Source: Henricia sp. BOLD:AAB3569
Taxonomy: Eukaryota > Echinodermata > Asteroidea > Spinulosida > Echinasteridae
Assembly: GCA_037783545.1 (NCBI GenBank)
Contig: JBBELK010001240.1
Coordinates: forward strand, 62,001-126,000
Length of the DNA: 64,000 nt
Direction of reading: 5' to 3'
A model generated the notes under the pieces. The model was given only the letters and a program-made list of their open reading frames with translations. It was not told the DNA's origin and made no database searches. The translations under genes and the position numbers were made by a program. Each line of letters begins with the position of its first letter. The first letter of the stretch is position 1. This document shows positions 1-11,500 of this stretch, piece by piece.

Positions 1-468
1 AGTGTTGTCCAAACGTCGGCAAATTTGGAGGTCGAAAAATGTTCCGACGAACTTCAAATTTTGCATGCCCTAAACTCTCTATATTGCGCACTTGTCATAA
101 AAAATTGACAGACTTTCGCCGGGAAATGGCAGAGAAATTTCAAAGTTTAGAAAAAACTGGGTTGAGGCTTTCTGACTGCTCTCACGCAAACCGTGGATGT
201 CTGTACACACCTCTTTGGGGTACTCCTGAGTTGTGCACATGCTCAGTCATTCGGACTGTCGTTAACGCACCGCAGTTTGGCTCGGCAATTTGGTCAAAGT
301 GTGGTCCAAACGTCGGCAAATTTGGAGGTCGAATAATGTTCCGACGAACTTCAAATTGTGCATGCCCTAAACTCTCTATATTGCGCACTTGTCATAAAAA
401 ATTGACAGACTGTCGCCGGGAAATGGCAGAGAAATTTCAAAGTTCAGAAAAAACTGGGTTGAGGCTTC

Positions 469-765
469 CTGACTGCTCTCACGTAAACCGTGGCTGTCTG
501 TACACACCTCTTTGGGGTACTCCTGAGTTGTGCGCATGCTCAGTCATTCGGACTGTCGTTAACGCACCGCAGTTTGGCTCGGCAATTTGGTCAAAGTGTG
601 GTCCAAACGTCGGCAAATTTGGAGGTCGAAAAATGTTCCGACGAACTTCAAATTTTGCATGCCCTAAACTCTCTATATTGCGCACTTGTCATAAAAAATT
701 GACAGACTTTCGCCGGGAAATGGCAGAGAAATTTCAAAGTTTAGAAAAAACTGGGTTTAGGCTTC
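469..765 (+). repeat. Representative 297-bp satellite monomer
   Basis: I use this copy to define the phase. The common monomer form has 138 G+C of 297 (46%) and 16 CpG by hand count. Using monomer positions 1-297: GCATGC occurs at 66-71 and 189-194, GTTAAC at 90-95, the palindrome CAAATTTG at 146-153, and the inverted repeat GTTC-CGAC-GAAC at 167-178. TTTGG (118-122) pairs with CCAAA (135-139). CTGAG (55-59) pairs with CTCAG (71-75) around GTGCGCAT. A-tracts lie at 161-165, 225-230 and 277-282. Three related direct sub-motifs, GCAGTTTGG, GCAATTTGG and GCAAATTTGG, sit at about 101, 114 and 145 and hint at old internal duplication. There is no B-box, no CENP-B box and no splice or polyadenylation logic. 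I do not recognise the family. Confidence 0.95.
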
Positions 766-3700
766 CTGACTGCTCTCACGCAAACCGTGGCTGTCTGTAC
801 ACACCTCTTTGGAGTACTCCTGAGTTGTGCGCATGCTCAGTCATTCGGACTGTCGTTAACGCACCGCAGTTTGGCTCGGCAATTTGGTCAAAGTGTGGTC
901 CAAACGTCGGCAAATTTGGAGGTCGAATAATGTTCCGACGAACTTCAAATTTTGCATGCCCTAAACTCTCTATATTGCGCACTTGTCATAAAAAATTGAC
1001 AGACTTTCGCCGGGAAATGGCAGAGAAATTTCAAAGTTTAGAAAAAACTGGGTTGAGGCTTCCTGACTGCTCTCACGTAAACCGTGGCTGTCTGTACACA
1101 CCTCTTTGGGGTACTCCTGAGTTGTGCGCATGCTCAGTCATTCGGACTGTCGTTAACGCACCGCAGTTTGGCTCGGCAATTTGGTCAAAGTGTTGTCCAA
1201 ACGTCGGCAAATTTGGAGGTCGAAAAATGTTCCGACGAACTTCAAATTTTGCATGCCCTAAACTCTCTATATTGCGCACTTGTCATAAAAAATTGACAGA
1301 CTTTCGCCGGGAAATGGCAGAGAAATTTCAAAGTTTAGAAAAAACTGGGTTGAGGCTTTCTGACTGCTCTCACGCAAACCGTGGATGTCTGTACACACCT
1401 CTTTGGGGTACTCCTGAGTTGTGCGCATGCTCAGTCATTCGGACTGTCGTTAACGCACCGCAGTTTGGCTCGGCAATTTGGTCAAAGTGTGGTCCAAACG
1501 TCGGCAAATTTGGAGGTCGAAAAATGTTCCGACGAACTTCAAATTTGCATGCCCTAAACTCTCTATATTGCGCACTTGTCATAAAAAATTGACAGACTTT
1601 CGCCGGGAAATGGCAGAGAAATTTCAAAGTTTAGAAAAAACTGGGTTTAGGCTTCCTAACTGCTCTCACGCAAACCGTGGCTGTCTGTACACACCTCTTT
1701 GTGGTACTCCTGAGTTGTGCGCATGCTCAGTCATTCGGACTGTCGTTAACGCACCGCAGTTTGGCTCGGCAATTTGGTCAAAGTGTGGTCCAAACGTCGG
1801 CAAATTTGGAGGTCGAATAATGCTCCGACGAACTTCAAATTTTGCATGCCCTAAACTCTCTATATTGCGCACTTGTCATAAAAAATTGACAGACTGTCGC
1901 CGGGAAATGGCAGAGAAATTTCAAAGTTTAGAAAAAACTGGGTTGAGGCTTCCTGACTGCTCTCACGTAAACCGTGGCTGTCTGTACACACCTCTTTGGG
2001 GTACTCCTGAGTTGTGCGCATGCTCAGTCATTCGGACTGTCGTTAACGCACCGCAGTTTGGCTCGGCAATTTGGTCAAAGTGTGGTCCAAACGTCGGCAA
2101 ATTTGGAGGTCGAAAAATGTTCCGACGAACTTCAAATTTTGCATGCCCTAAACTCTCTATATTGCGCACTTGTCATAAAAAATTGACAGACTTTCGCCGG
2201 GTAATGGCATAGAAATTTCAAAGTTTAGAAAAAACTGGGTTGAGGCTTCCTGACTGCTCTCACGCAAACCGTGGATGTCTGTACACACCTCTTTGGGGTA
2301 CTCCTGAGTTGTGCGCATGCTCAGTCATTCGGACTGTCGTTAACGCACCGCAGTTTGGCTCGGCAATTTGGTCAAAGTGTGGTCCAAACGTCGGCAAATT
2401 TGGAGGTCGAAAAATGTTCCGACGAACTTCAAATTTTGCATGCCCTAAACTCTCTATATTGCGCACTTGTCATAAAAAATTGACAGACTTTCGCCGGGAA
2501 ATGGCAGAGAAATTTCAAAGTTTAGAAAAAACTGGGTTGAGGCTTCCTGACTGCTCTCACGCAAACCGTGGCTGTCTGTACACACCTCTTTGGGGTACTC
2601 CTGAGTTGTGCGCATGCTCAGTCATTCGGACTGTCGTTAACGCACCGCAGTTTGGCTCGGCAATTTGGTCAAAGTGTGGTCCAAACGTCGGCAAATTTGG
2701 AGGTCGAAAAATGTTCCGACGAACTTCAAATTTTGCATGCCCTAAACTCTCTATATTGCGCACTTGTCATACAAAATTGACAGACTTTCGCCGGGAAATG
2801 GCAGAGAAATTTCAAAGTTTAGAAAAAACTGGGTTTAGGCTTCCTGACTGCTCTCACGCAAACCGTGGCTGTCTGTACACACCTCTTTGGGGTACTCCTG
2901 AGTTGTGCGCATGCTCAGTCATTCGGACTGTCGTTAACGCACCGCAGTTTGGCTCGGCAATTTGGTCAAAGTGTGGTCCAAACGTCGGCAAATTTGGAGG
3001 TCGAAAAATGTTCCGACGAACTTCAAATTTTGCATGCCCTAAACTCTCTATATTGCGCACTTGTCATTAAAAATTTACAGACTTTCGCCGGGAAATGGCA
3101 GAGAAATTTCAAAGTTTAGAAAAAACTGGGTTGAGGCTTCCTGACTGCTCTCACGCAAACCGTGGCTGTCTGTACACACCTCTTTGGGGTACTCCTGAGT
3201 TGTGCGCATGCTCAGTCATTCGGACTGTGGTTAACGCACCGCAGTTTGGCTCGGCAATTTGGTCAAAGTGTGGTCCAAACGTCGGCAAATTCGGAGGTCG
3301 AAAAATGTTCCGACGAACTTCAAATTTTGCATGCCCTAAACTCTCTATATTGCGCACTTGTCATAAAAAATTGACAGACTTTCGCCGGGAAATGGCAGAG
3401 AAATTTCAAAGTTTAGAAAAAAACTGGGTTGAGGCTTCCTGACTGCTCTCACGCAAACCGTGGCTGTCTGTACACACCTCTTTGGGGTACTCCTGAGTTG
3501 TGCGCATGCTCAGTCATTCGGACTGTCGTTAACGCACCGCAGTTTGGCTCGGCAATTTGGTCAAAGTGTGGTCCAAACGTCGGCAAATTTGGAGGTCGAA
3601 AAATGTTCCGACGAACTTCAAATTTTGCATGCCCTAAACTCTCTATATTGCGCACTTGTCATAAAAAATTGACAGACTTTCGCCGGGAAATGGCAGAGAA

Positions 3701-4332
3701 ATTTCAAAGTTTAGAAAAAAACTGGGTTGAGGCTTCCTGACTGCTCTCACGCAAACCGTGGCTGTCTGTACACACCTCTTTGGGGTACTCCTGAGTTGTG
3801 CGCATGCTCAGTCATTCAGACTGTCGTTAACGCACCGCAGTTTGGCTCGGCAATTTGGTCAAAGTGTGGTCCAAACGTCGGCAAATTTGGAGGTCGAAAA
3901 ATGTTCCGACGAACTTCAAATTTTGCATGCCCTAAACTCTCTATATTGCGCACTTGTCATAAAAAATTGACAGACTTTCGCCGGGAAATGGCAGAGAAAT
4001 TTCAAAGTTTAGAAAAAAACTGGGTTGAGGCTTCCTGACTGCTCTCACGCAAACCGTGGCTGTCTGTACACACCTCTTTGGGGTACTCCTGAGTTGTGCG
4101 CATGCTCAGTCATTCGGACTGTCGTTAACGCACCGCAGTTTGGCTTGGCAATTTGGTCAAAGTGTGGTCCAAACGTCGGCAAATTTGGAGGTCGAAAAAT
4201 GTTCCGACGAACTTCAAATTTTGCATGCCCTAAACTCTCTATATTGCGCACTTGTCATAAAAAATTGACAGACTTTCGCCGGGAAATGGCAGAGAAATTT
4301 CAAAGTTTAGAAAAAAACTGGGTTGAGGCTTC

Positions 4333-4344
4333 CTGACTGCTCTC
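4333..4344. repeat. 5' target-site duplication of SINE copy 1
   Basis: CTGACTGCTCTC, the start of a satellite monomer, stands immediately before the SINE and is repeated immediately after its AAC tail at 4634-4645. The bases outside the pair differ (C before the left copy, A before the right), so the duplication is 12 bp. This length fits target-primed reverse transcription. It shows that the element was inserted into an existing monomer and is not part of the satellite. Confidence 0.9.
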
Positions 4345-4358
4345 GAGGGCGGTCGGGT

Positions 4359-4412
4359 TGGCGTACGGGTTCTTTCCTCGCCTTTCACCTCTGGGGTCCC
4401 GGGTTCGAATCC
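4359..4412 (+). promoter_or_regulatory. Internal type 2 Pol III promoter of SINE copy 1 (A-box 4359-4369, B-box 4402-4412)
   Basis: TGGCGTACGGG matches the A-box consensus TRGYNNANNGG at every fixed position, and GGTTCGAATCC matches the B-box consensus exactly. The gap of 32 bp is in the usual tRNA/SINE range. In a type 2 promoter these recruit TFIIIC and then TFIIIB upstream. Runs of four T lie downstream within the body (GGGTTTTCCCC, GGGGGTTTTCC) and could terminate transcripts early. The same boxes are present in all six copies. Confidence 0.88.
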
Positions 4413-4575
4413 GGGGCGTGTATGTGGATTGGGTTTGCAGTCCCTACTTGACCGCGTGGGTTTTCCCCTGGGGCATTTCTCTGGGGGTTTTCCTCCCACT
4501 TCTAAAACTGCAACTCCTTCTTCGTCATCTCAAGTTGATAATATAGTATAGTTAAAAGCTAAAACCGTATAGTTG

Positions 4576-4633
4576 ATGGCATAAAGGGCCTTAGTTGCCG
4601 AAGATGCCATAAAATATACAACAACAACAACAA
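4576..4633 (+). other. 3' hairpin and (AAC)n tail of the SINE
   Basis: ATGGCAT (4576-4582) and ATGCCAT (4604-4610) are perfect 7-nt complements around a 21-nt loop, and they are followed by ATATACAACAAC-type repeats ending at the target-site duplication. A 3' stem-loop followed by a short microsatellite, in place of poly(A), is the arrangement in SINEs mobilised by stringent-type LINEs such as the CR1/L2 group. Assigning the partner clade is inference. Confidence 0.65.
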
Positions 4634-6131
4634 CTGACTGCTCTCACGCAAACCGTGGCTGTCTGTACACACCTCTTTGGGGTACTCCTGAGTTGTGCGC
4701 ATGCTCAGTCATTCGGACTGTCGTTAACGCACCGCAGTTTGGCTCGGCAATTTGGTCAAAGTGTGGTCCAAACGTCGGCAAATTTGGAGGTCGAAAAATG
4801 TTCCGACGAACTTCAAATTGTGCATGCCCTAAACTCTCTATATTGCGCACTTGTCATAAAAAATTGACAGACTTTCGCCGGGAAATGGCAGAGAAATTTC
4901 AAAGTTTAGAAAAAACTGGGTTGAGGCTTCCTGACTGCTCTCACGCAAACCGTGGCTGTCTGTACACACCTCTTTGGGGTACTCCTGAGTTGTGCGCATG
5001 CTCAGTCATTCGGACTGTCGTTAACGCACCGCAGTTTGGCTCGGCAATTTGGTCAAAGTGTGGTCCAAACGTCGGCAAATTTGGAGGTCGAAAAATGTTC
5101 CGACGAACTTCAAATTTTGCATGCCCTAAACTCTCTATATTGCGCACTTGTCATACAAAATTGACAGACTTTCGCCGGGAAATGGCAGAGAAATTTCAAA
5201 GTTTAGAAAAAACTGGGTTGAGGCTTCCTGACTGCTCTCACGCAAACCGTGGCTGTCTGTACACACCTCTTTGGGGTACTCCTGAGTTGTGCGCATGCTC
5301 AGTCATTCGGACTGTCGTTAACGCACCGCAGTTTGGCTCGGCAATTTGTTCAAAGTGTGGTCCAAACGTCGGCAAATTTGGAGGTCGAAAAATGTTCCGA
5401 CGAACTTCAAATTTGCATGCCCTAAACTCTCTATATTGCGCACTTGTCATAAAAAATTGACAGACTTTCGCCGGGAAATGGCAGAGAAATTTCAAAGTTT
5501 AGAAAAAACTGGGTTTAGGCTTCCTGACTGCTCTCACGCAAACCGTGGCTGTCTGTACACACCTCTTTGTGGTACTCCTGAGTTGTGCGCATGCTCAGTC
5601 ATTCGGACTGTCGTTAACGCACCGCAGTTTGGCTCGGCAATTTGGTCAAAGTGTGGTCCAAACGTCGGCAAATTTGGAGGTCGAAAAATGTTCCGACGAA
5701 CTTCAAATTTTGCATGCCCTAAACTCTCTATATTGCGCACTTGTCATAAAAAATTGACAGACTTTCGCCGGGAAATGGCAGAGAAATTTCAAAGTTTAGA
5801 AAAAAACTGGGTTGAGGCTTCCTGACTGCTCTCACGCAAACCGTGGCTGTCTGTACACACCTCTTTGGGGTACTCCTGAGTTGTGCGCATGCTCAGTCAT
5901 TCGGACTGTCGTTAACGCACCGCAGTTTGGCTTGGCAATTTGGTCAAAGTGTGGTCCAAACGTCGGCAAATTTGGAGGTCGAAAAATGTTCCGACGAACT
6001 TCAAATTTTGCATGCCCTAAACTCTCTATATTGCGCACTTGTCATAAAAAATTGACAGACTTTCGCCGGGAAATGGCAGAGAAATTTCAAAGTTTAGAAA
6101 AAAACTGGGTTGAGGCTTCCTGACTGCTCTC

Positions 6132-6420
6132 GAGGGCGGTCGGGTTGGCGTACGGGTTCTTTCCTCGCCTTTCACCTCTGGGGTCCCGGGTTCGAATCCG
6201 GGGCGTGTATGTGGATTGGGTTTGCAGTCCCTACTTGACCGCGTGGGTTTTCCCCTGGGGCATTTCTCTGGGGGTTTTCCTCCCACTTCTAAAACTGCAA
6301 CTCCTTCTTCGTCATCTCAAGTTGATAATATAGTATAGTTAAAAGCTAAAACCGTATAGTTGATGGCATAAAGGGCCTTAGTTGCCGAAGATGCCATAAA
6401 ATATACAACAACAACAACAA
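6132..6420 (+). mobile_element. tRNA-derived SINE, copy 2
   Basis: I see no difference from copy 1 over 289 bp, and its flanking 12-bp duplications (6120-6131 and 6421-6432) are the same sequence at the same monomer position. A-box 6146-6156, B-box 6189-6199. The monomer after it carries AAATTGTGCATG, as after copy 1. It therefore arose with the 1,787-bp segmental duplication and was not a second insertion. Confidence 0.92.
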
Positions 6421-6730
6421 CTGACTGCTCTCACGCAAACCGTGGCTGTCTGTACACACCTCTTTGGGGTACTCCTGAGTTGTGCGCATGCTCAGTCATT
6501 CGGACTGTCGTTAACGCACCGCAGTTTGGCTCGGCAATTTGGTCAAAGTGTGGTCCAAACGTCGGCAAATTTGGAGGTCGAAAAATGTTCCGACGAACTT
6601 CAAATTGTGCATGCCCTAAACTCTCTATATTGCGCACTTGTCATAAAAAATTGACAGACTTTCGCCGGGAAATGGCAGAGAAATTTCAAAGTTTAGAAAA
6701 AAACTGGGTTGAGGCTTCCTGACTGCTCTC

Positions 6731-7016
6731 GAGGGCGGTCGGGTTGGCGTACGGGTTCTTTACTCGCCTTTCACCTCTGGGGTCCCGGGTTCGAATCCGG
6801 GGCGTGTATGTGGATTGGGTTTGCAGTCCCTACTTGACCGCGTGGGTTTTCCCCTGGGGAATTTCTCTGGGGGTTTTCCTCCCACTTCTAAAACTGCAAC
6901 TCCTTCTTCGTCATCTCAAGTTGATAATATAGTATAGTTAAAAGCTAAAACCGTATAGTTGATGGCATAAAGGGCCTTAGTTGCCGAAGATGCCATAAAA
7001 TATACAACAACAACAA
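6731..7016 (+). mobile_element. tRNA-derived SINE, copy 3 (286 bp, one AAC unit shorter)
   Basis: Target-site copies lie at 6719-6730 and 7017-7028; A-box 6745-6755, B-box 6788-6798. It differs from copy 1 by C to A at about 6762 (TTTACTCGCC), C to A at about 6860 (GGGGAATTTCTC), and loss of one AAC unit from the tail, making it the most diverged of the six. Only one monomer separates it from copy 2, so two successive monomers each carry the element. Confidence 0.92.
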
Positions 7017-8501
7017 CTGACTGCTCTCACGCAAACCGTGGCTGTCTGTACACACCTCTTTGGGGTACTCCTGAGTTGTGCGCATGCTCAGTCATTCGGA
7101 CTGTCGTTAACGCACCGCAGTTTGGCTCGGCAATTTGGTCAAAGTGTGGTCCAAACGTCGGCAAATTTGGAGGTCGAAAAATGTTCCGACGAACTTCAAA
7201 TTTTGCATGCCCTAAACTCTCTATATTGCGCACTTGTCATAAAAAATTGACAGACTTTCGCCGGGAAATGGCAGAGAAATTTCAAAGTTTAGAAAAAACT
7301 GGGTTGAGGCTTCCTGACTGCTCTCACGCAAACCGTGGCTGTCTGTACACACCTCTTTGGGGTACTCCTGAGTTGTGCGCATGCTCAGTCATTCGGACTG
7401 TCGTTAACGCACCGCAGTTTGGCTCGGCAATTTGGTCAAAGTGTGGTCCAAACGTCGGCAAATTTGGAGGTCGAAAAATGTTCCGACGAACTTCAAATTT
7501 TGCATGCCCTAAACTCTCTATATTGCGCACTTGTCATACAAAATTGACAGACTTTCGCCGGGAAATGGCAGAGAAATTTCAAAGTTTAGAAAAAACTGGG
7601 TTGAGGCTTCCTGACTGCTCTCACGTAAACCGTGGCTGTCTGTACACACCTCTTTGGGGTACTCCTGAGTTGTGCGCATGCTCAGTCATTCGGACTGTCG
7701 TTAACGCACCGCAGTTTGGCTCGGCAATTTGGTCAAAGTGTGGTCCAAACGTCGGCAAATTTGGAGGTCGAAAAATGTTCCGACGAACTTCAAATTTTGC
7801 ATGCCCTAAACTCTCTATATTGCGCACTTGTCATACAAAATTGACAGACTTTCGCCGGGAAATGGCAGAGAAATTTCAAAGTTTAGAAAAAACTGGGTTT
7901 AGGCTTCCTGAATGCTCTCACGCAAACCGTGGCTGTCTGTACACACCTCTTTGGGGTACTCCTGAGTTGTGCGCATGCTCAGTCATTCGGACTGTCGTTA
8001 ACGCACCGCAGTTTGGCTCGGCAATTTGGTCAAAGTGTGGTCCAAACGTCGGCAAATTTGGAGGTCGAATAATGTTCCGACGAACTTCAAATTTTGCATG
8101 CCCTAAACTCTCTATATTGCGCACTTGTCATAAAAAATTGACAGACTTTCGCCGGGAAATGGCAGAGAAATTTCAAAGTTTAGAAAAAACTGGGTTGAGG
8201 CTTCCTGACTGCTCTCACGTAAACCGTGGCTGTCTGTACACACCTCTTTGGGGTACTCCTGAGTTGTGCGCATGCTCAGTCATTCGGACTGTCGTTAACG
8301 CACCGCAGTTTGGCTCGGCAATTTGGTCAAAGTGTGGTCCAAACGTCGGCAAATTTGGAGGTCGAAAAATGTTCCGACGAACTTCAAATTTTGCATGCCC
8401 TAAACTCTCTATATTGCGCACTTGTCATAAAAAATTGACAGACTTTCGCCGGGTAATGGCATAGAAATTTCAAAGTTTAGAAAAAACTGGGTTGAGGCTT
8501 C

Positions 8502-11500
8502 CTGACTGCTCTCACGCAAACCGTGGATGTCTGTACACACCTCTTTGGGGTACTCCTGAGTTGTGCGCATGCTCAGTCATTCGGACTGTCGTTAACGCAC
8601 CGCAGTTTGGCTCGGCAATTTGGTCAAAGTGTGGTCCAAACGTCGGCAAATTTGGAGGTCGAAAAATGTTCCGACGAACTTCAAATTTTGCATGCCCTAA
8701 ACTCTCTATATTGCGCACTTGTCATAAAAAATTGACAGACTTTCGCCGGGAAATGGCAGAGAAATTTCAAAGTTTAGAAAAAACTGGGTTGAGGCTTCCT
8801 GACTGCTCTCACGCAAACCGTGGCTGTCTGTACACACCTCTTTGGGGTACTCCTGAGTTGTGCGCATGCTCAGTCATTCGGACTGTCGTTAACGCACCGC
8901 AGTTTGGCTCGGCAATTTGGTCAAAGTGTGGTCCAAACGTCGGCAAATTTGGAGGTCGAATAATGTTCCGACGAACTTCAAATTGTGCATGCCCTAAACT
9001 CTCTATATTGCGCACTTGTCATAAAAAATTGACAGACTGTCGCCTGGAAATGGCAGAGAAATTTCAAAGTTCAGAAAAAACTGGGTTGAGGCTTCCTGAC
9101 TGCTCTCACGTAAACCGTGGCTGTCTGTACACACCTCTTTGGGGTACTCCTGAGTTGTGCGCATGCTCAGTCATTCGGACTGTCGTTAACGCACCGCAGT
9201 TTGGCTCGGCAATTTGGTCAAAGTGTGGTCCAAACGTCGGCAAATTTGGAGGTCGAAAAATGTTCCGACGAACTTCAAATTTTGCATGCCCTAAACTCTC
9301 TATATTGCGCACTTGTCATAAAAAATTGACAGACTTTCGCCGGGAAATGGCAGAGAAATTTCAAAGTTTAGAAAAAACTGGGTTTAGGCTTCCTGACTGC
9401 TCTCACGCAAACCGTGGCTGTCTGTACACACCTCTTTGGAGTACTCCTGAGTTGTGCGCATGCTCAGTCATTCGGACTGTCGTTAACGCACCGCAGTTTG
9501 GCTCGGCAATTTGGTCAAAGTGTGGTCCAAACGTCGGCAAATTTGGAGGTCGAATAATGTTCCGACGAACTTCAAATTTTGCATGCCCTAAACTCTCTAT
9601 ATTGCGCACTTGTCATAAAAAATTGACAGACTTTCGCCGGGAAATGGCAGAGAAATTTCAAAGTTTAGAAAAAACTGGGTTGAGGCTTCCTGACTGCTCT
9701 CACGTAAACCGTGGCTGTCTGTACACACCTCTTTGGGGTACTCCTGAGTTGTGCGCATGCTCAGTCATTCGGACTGTCGTTAACGCACCGCAGTTTGGCT
9801 CGGCAATTTGGTCAAAGTGTGGTCCAAACGTCGGCAAATTTGGAGGTCGAAAAATGTTCCGACGAACTTCAAATTTGCATGCCCTAAACTCTCTATATTG
9901 CGCACTTGTCATAAAAAATTGACAGACTTTCGCCGGGAAATGGCAGAGAAATTTCAAAGTTTAGAAAAAACTGGGTTTAGGCTTCCTGACTGCTCTCACG
10001 CAAACCGTGGCTGTCTGTACACACCTCTTTGTGGTACTCCTGAGTTGTGCGCATGCTCAGTCATTCGGACTGTCGTTAACGCACCGCAGTTTGGCTCGGC
10101 AATTTGGTCAAAGTGTGGTCCAAACGTCGGCAAATTTGGAGGTCGAATAATGTTCCGACGAACTTCAAATTTTGCATGCCCTAAACTCTCTATATTGCGC
10201 ACTTGTCATAAAAAATTGACAGACTGTCGCCGAAAAATGGCAGAGAAATTTCAAAGTTTAGAAAAAACTGGGTTGAGGCTTCCTGACTGCTCTCACGTAA
10301 ACCGTGGCTGTCTGTACACACCTCTTTGGGGTACTCCTGAGTTGTGCGCATGCTCAGTCATTCGGACTGTCGTTAACGCACCGCAGTTTGGCTCGGCAAT
10401 TTGGTCAAAGTGTGGTCCAAACGTCGGCAAATTTGGAGGTCGAAAAATGTTCCGACGAACTTCAAATTTTGCATGCCCTAAACTCTCTATATTGCGCACT
10501 TGTCATACAAAATTGACAGACTTTCGCCGGGAAATGGCAGAGAAATTTCAAAGTTTAGAAAAAACTGGGTTTAGGCTTCCTGACTGCTCTCACGCAAACC
10601 GTGGCTGTCTGTACACACCTCTTTGGGGTACTCCTGAGTTGTGCGCATGCTCAGTCATTCGGACTGTCGTTAACGCACCGCAGTTTGGCTCGGCAATTTG
10701 GTCAAAGTGTGGTCCAAACGTCGGCAAATTTGGAGGTCGAATAATGTTCCGACGAACTTCAAATTGTGCATGCCCTAAACTCTCTATATTGCGCGCTTGT
10801 CATAAAAAATTGACAGACTGTCGCCGGGAAATGGCAGAGAAATTTCAAAGTTCAGAAAAAACTGGGTTGAGGCTTCCTGACTGCTCTCACGTAAACCGTG
10901 GCTGTCTGTACACACCTCTTTGGGGTACTCCTGAGTTGTGCGCATGCTCAGTCATTCGGACTGTCGTTAACGCACCGCAGTTTGGCTCGGCAATTTGGTC
11001 AAAGTGTGGTCCAAACGTCGGCAAATTTGGAGGTCGAAAAATGTTCCGACGAACTTCAAATTTTGCATGCCCTAAACTCTCTATATTGCGCACTTGTCAT
11101 ACAAAATTGACAGACTTTCGCCGGGAAATGGCAGAGAAATTTCAAAGTTTAGAAAAAACTGGGTTTAGGCTTCCTGACTGCTCTCACGCAAACCGTGGCT
11201 GTCTGTACACACCTCTTTGGGGTACTCCTGAGTTGTGCGCATGCTCAGTCATTCGGACTGTCGTTAACGCACCGCAGTTTGGCTCGGCAATTTGGTCAAA
11301 GTGTGGTCCAAACGTCGGCAAATTTGGAGGTCGAATAATGTTCCGACGAACTTCAAATTTTGCATGCCCTAAACTCTCTATATTGCGCACTTGTCATAAA
11401 AAATTGACAGACTTTCGCCGGGAAATGGCAGAGAAATTTCAAAGTTTAGAAAAAACTGGGTTGAGGCTTCCTGACTGCTCTCACGTAAACCGTGGCTGTC

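Larger units (their letters stand above)
4345..4633 (+). mobile_element. tRNA-derived SINE, copy 1 (289 bp)
   Basis: A non-autonomous retroposon in + orientation, inserted at the first 12 bases of a monomer. Parts in order: a tRNA-like head (about 4345-4420) with Pol III A-box TGGCGTACGGG and B-box GGTTCGAATCC, and a T-stem CCCGG/CCGGG around it; a GC-rich middle (about 4421-4510) with repeated GGGTTTTCCCC-like motifs; an AT-rich 3' region; an inverted repeat ATGGCAT/ATGCCAT at 4576-4582 and 4604-4610; and a tail of AAC units. The host monomer is the A7, 298-bp form. It encodes no protein, so mobilisation would need a partner LINE, probably one recognising the 3' hairpin and tail (inference). 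Open frames across it on both strands (61-86 codons) are spurious. Confidence 0.92.
3820..6690 (+). repeat. Tandem segmental duplication, 1,787-bp unit containing a SINE
   Basis: Copy 1 runs from about 3820 to 5606 and copy 2 begins at about 5607. The match over 3820-4900 and 5607-6690 includes a rare change (GGCTTGGCAATTTGG at about 4141 and 5928), the A7 298-bp monomer, the SINE with both target-site copies, and a following monomer with AAATTGTGCATG. Before 3820 the two tracts differ (ATTCAGACT at 3816 against ATTCGGACT; CTTTGTGG against CTTTGGGG further upstream). After about 4900 they differ in A-tract length. So one block of monomers plus the SINE was duplicated as a unit. Confidence 0.85.

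Noticed and set aside
64..80. NRF1-like site around GTGCGCATGC in every monomer
   Set aside because: A single short partial match to a GC-rich palindrome is expected by chance, and there is no other promoter structure around it.
167..178. Terminal inverted repeats of a MITE or other DNA transposon
   Set aside because: Only short internal inverted repeats (4-7 bp) were found. None marks the monomer ends, and no target-site duplication flanks single monomers.
479..685. 68-codon minus-strand frame repeated in nearly every monomer
   Set aside because: It occurs in almost every monomer because the monomer is conserved. It overlaps open frames in other phases, and nothing marks it as a gene.
700..730. 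CENP-B box
   Set aside because: TTTCGCCGGGAAA has TTCG and CGGG, but they are too close together. NTTCGNNNNANNCGGGN is not met on either strand here, nor at CATTCGGACTG or at GTTCGAATCCGGGG in the SINE.
469..765. 5S rRNA, snRNA or other Pol III gene repeat
   Set aside because: The monomer has no B-box or 5S-like internal control region and no TTTT terminator apart from AATTTTGC. Octamer-like and TATA-like strings are isolated and not placed as in snRNA promoters.
39..1592. Long repeat-protein gene (517 codons, 99-residue period), and similar frames across the window
   Set aside because: Same stop-free satellite frame as elsewhere. Monomer differences are mostly amino-acid changing, frames are cut by 1-nt indels at homopolymers, and several other frames on both strands are open over the same DNA. 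No known domain was recognised.
4345..4420. Functional tRNA gene
   Set aside because: A- and B-boxes and a T-stem are present, but no complete cloverleaf or acceptor stem can be drawn. The sequence continues into a SINE body and AAC tail with target-site duplications.
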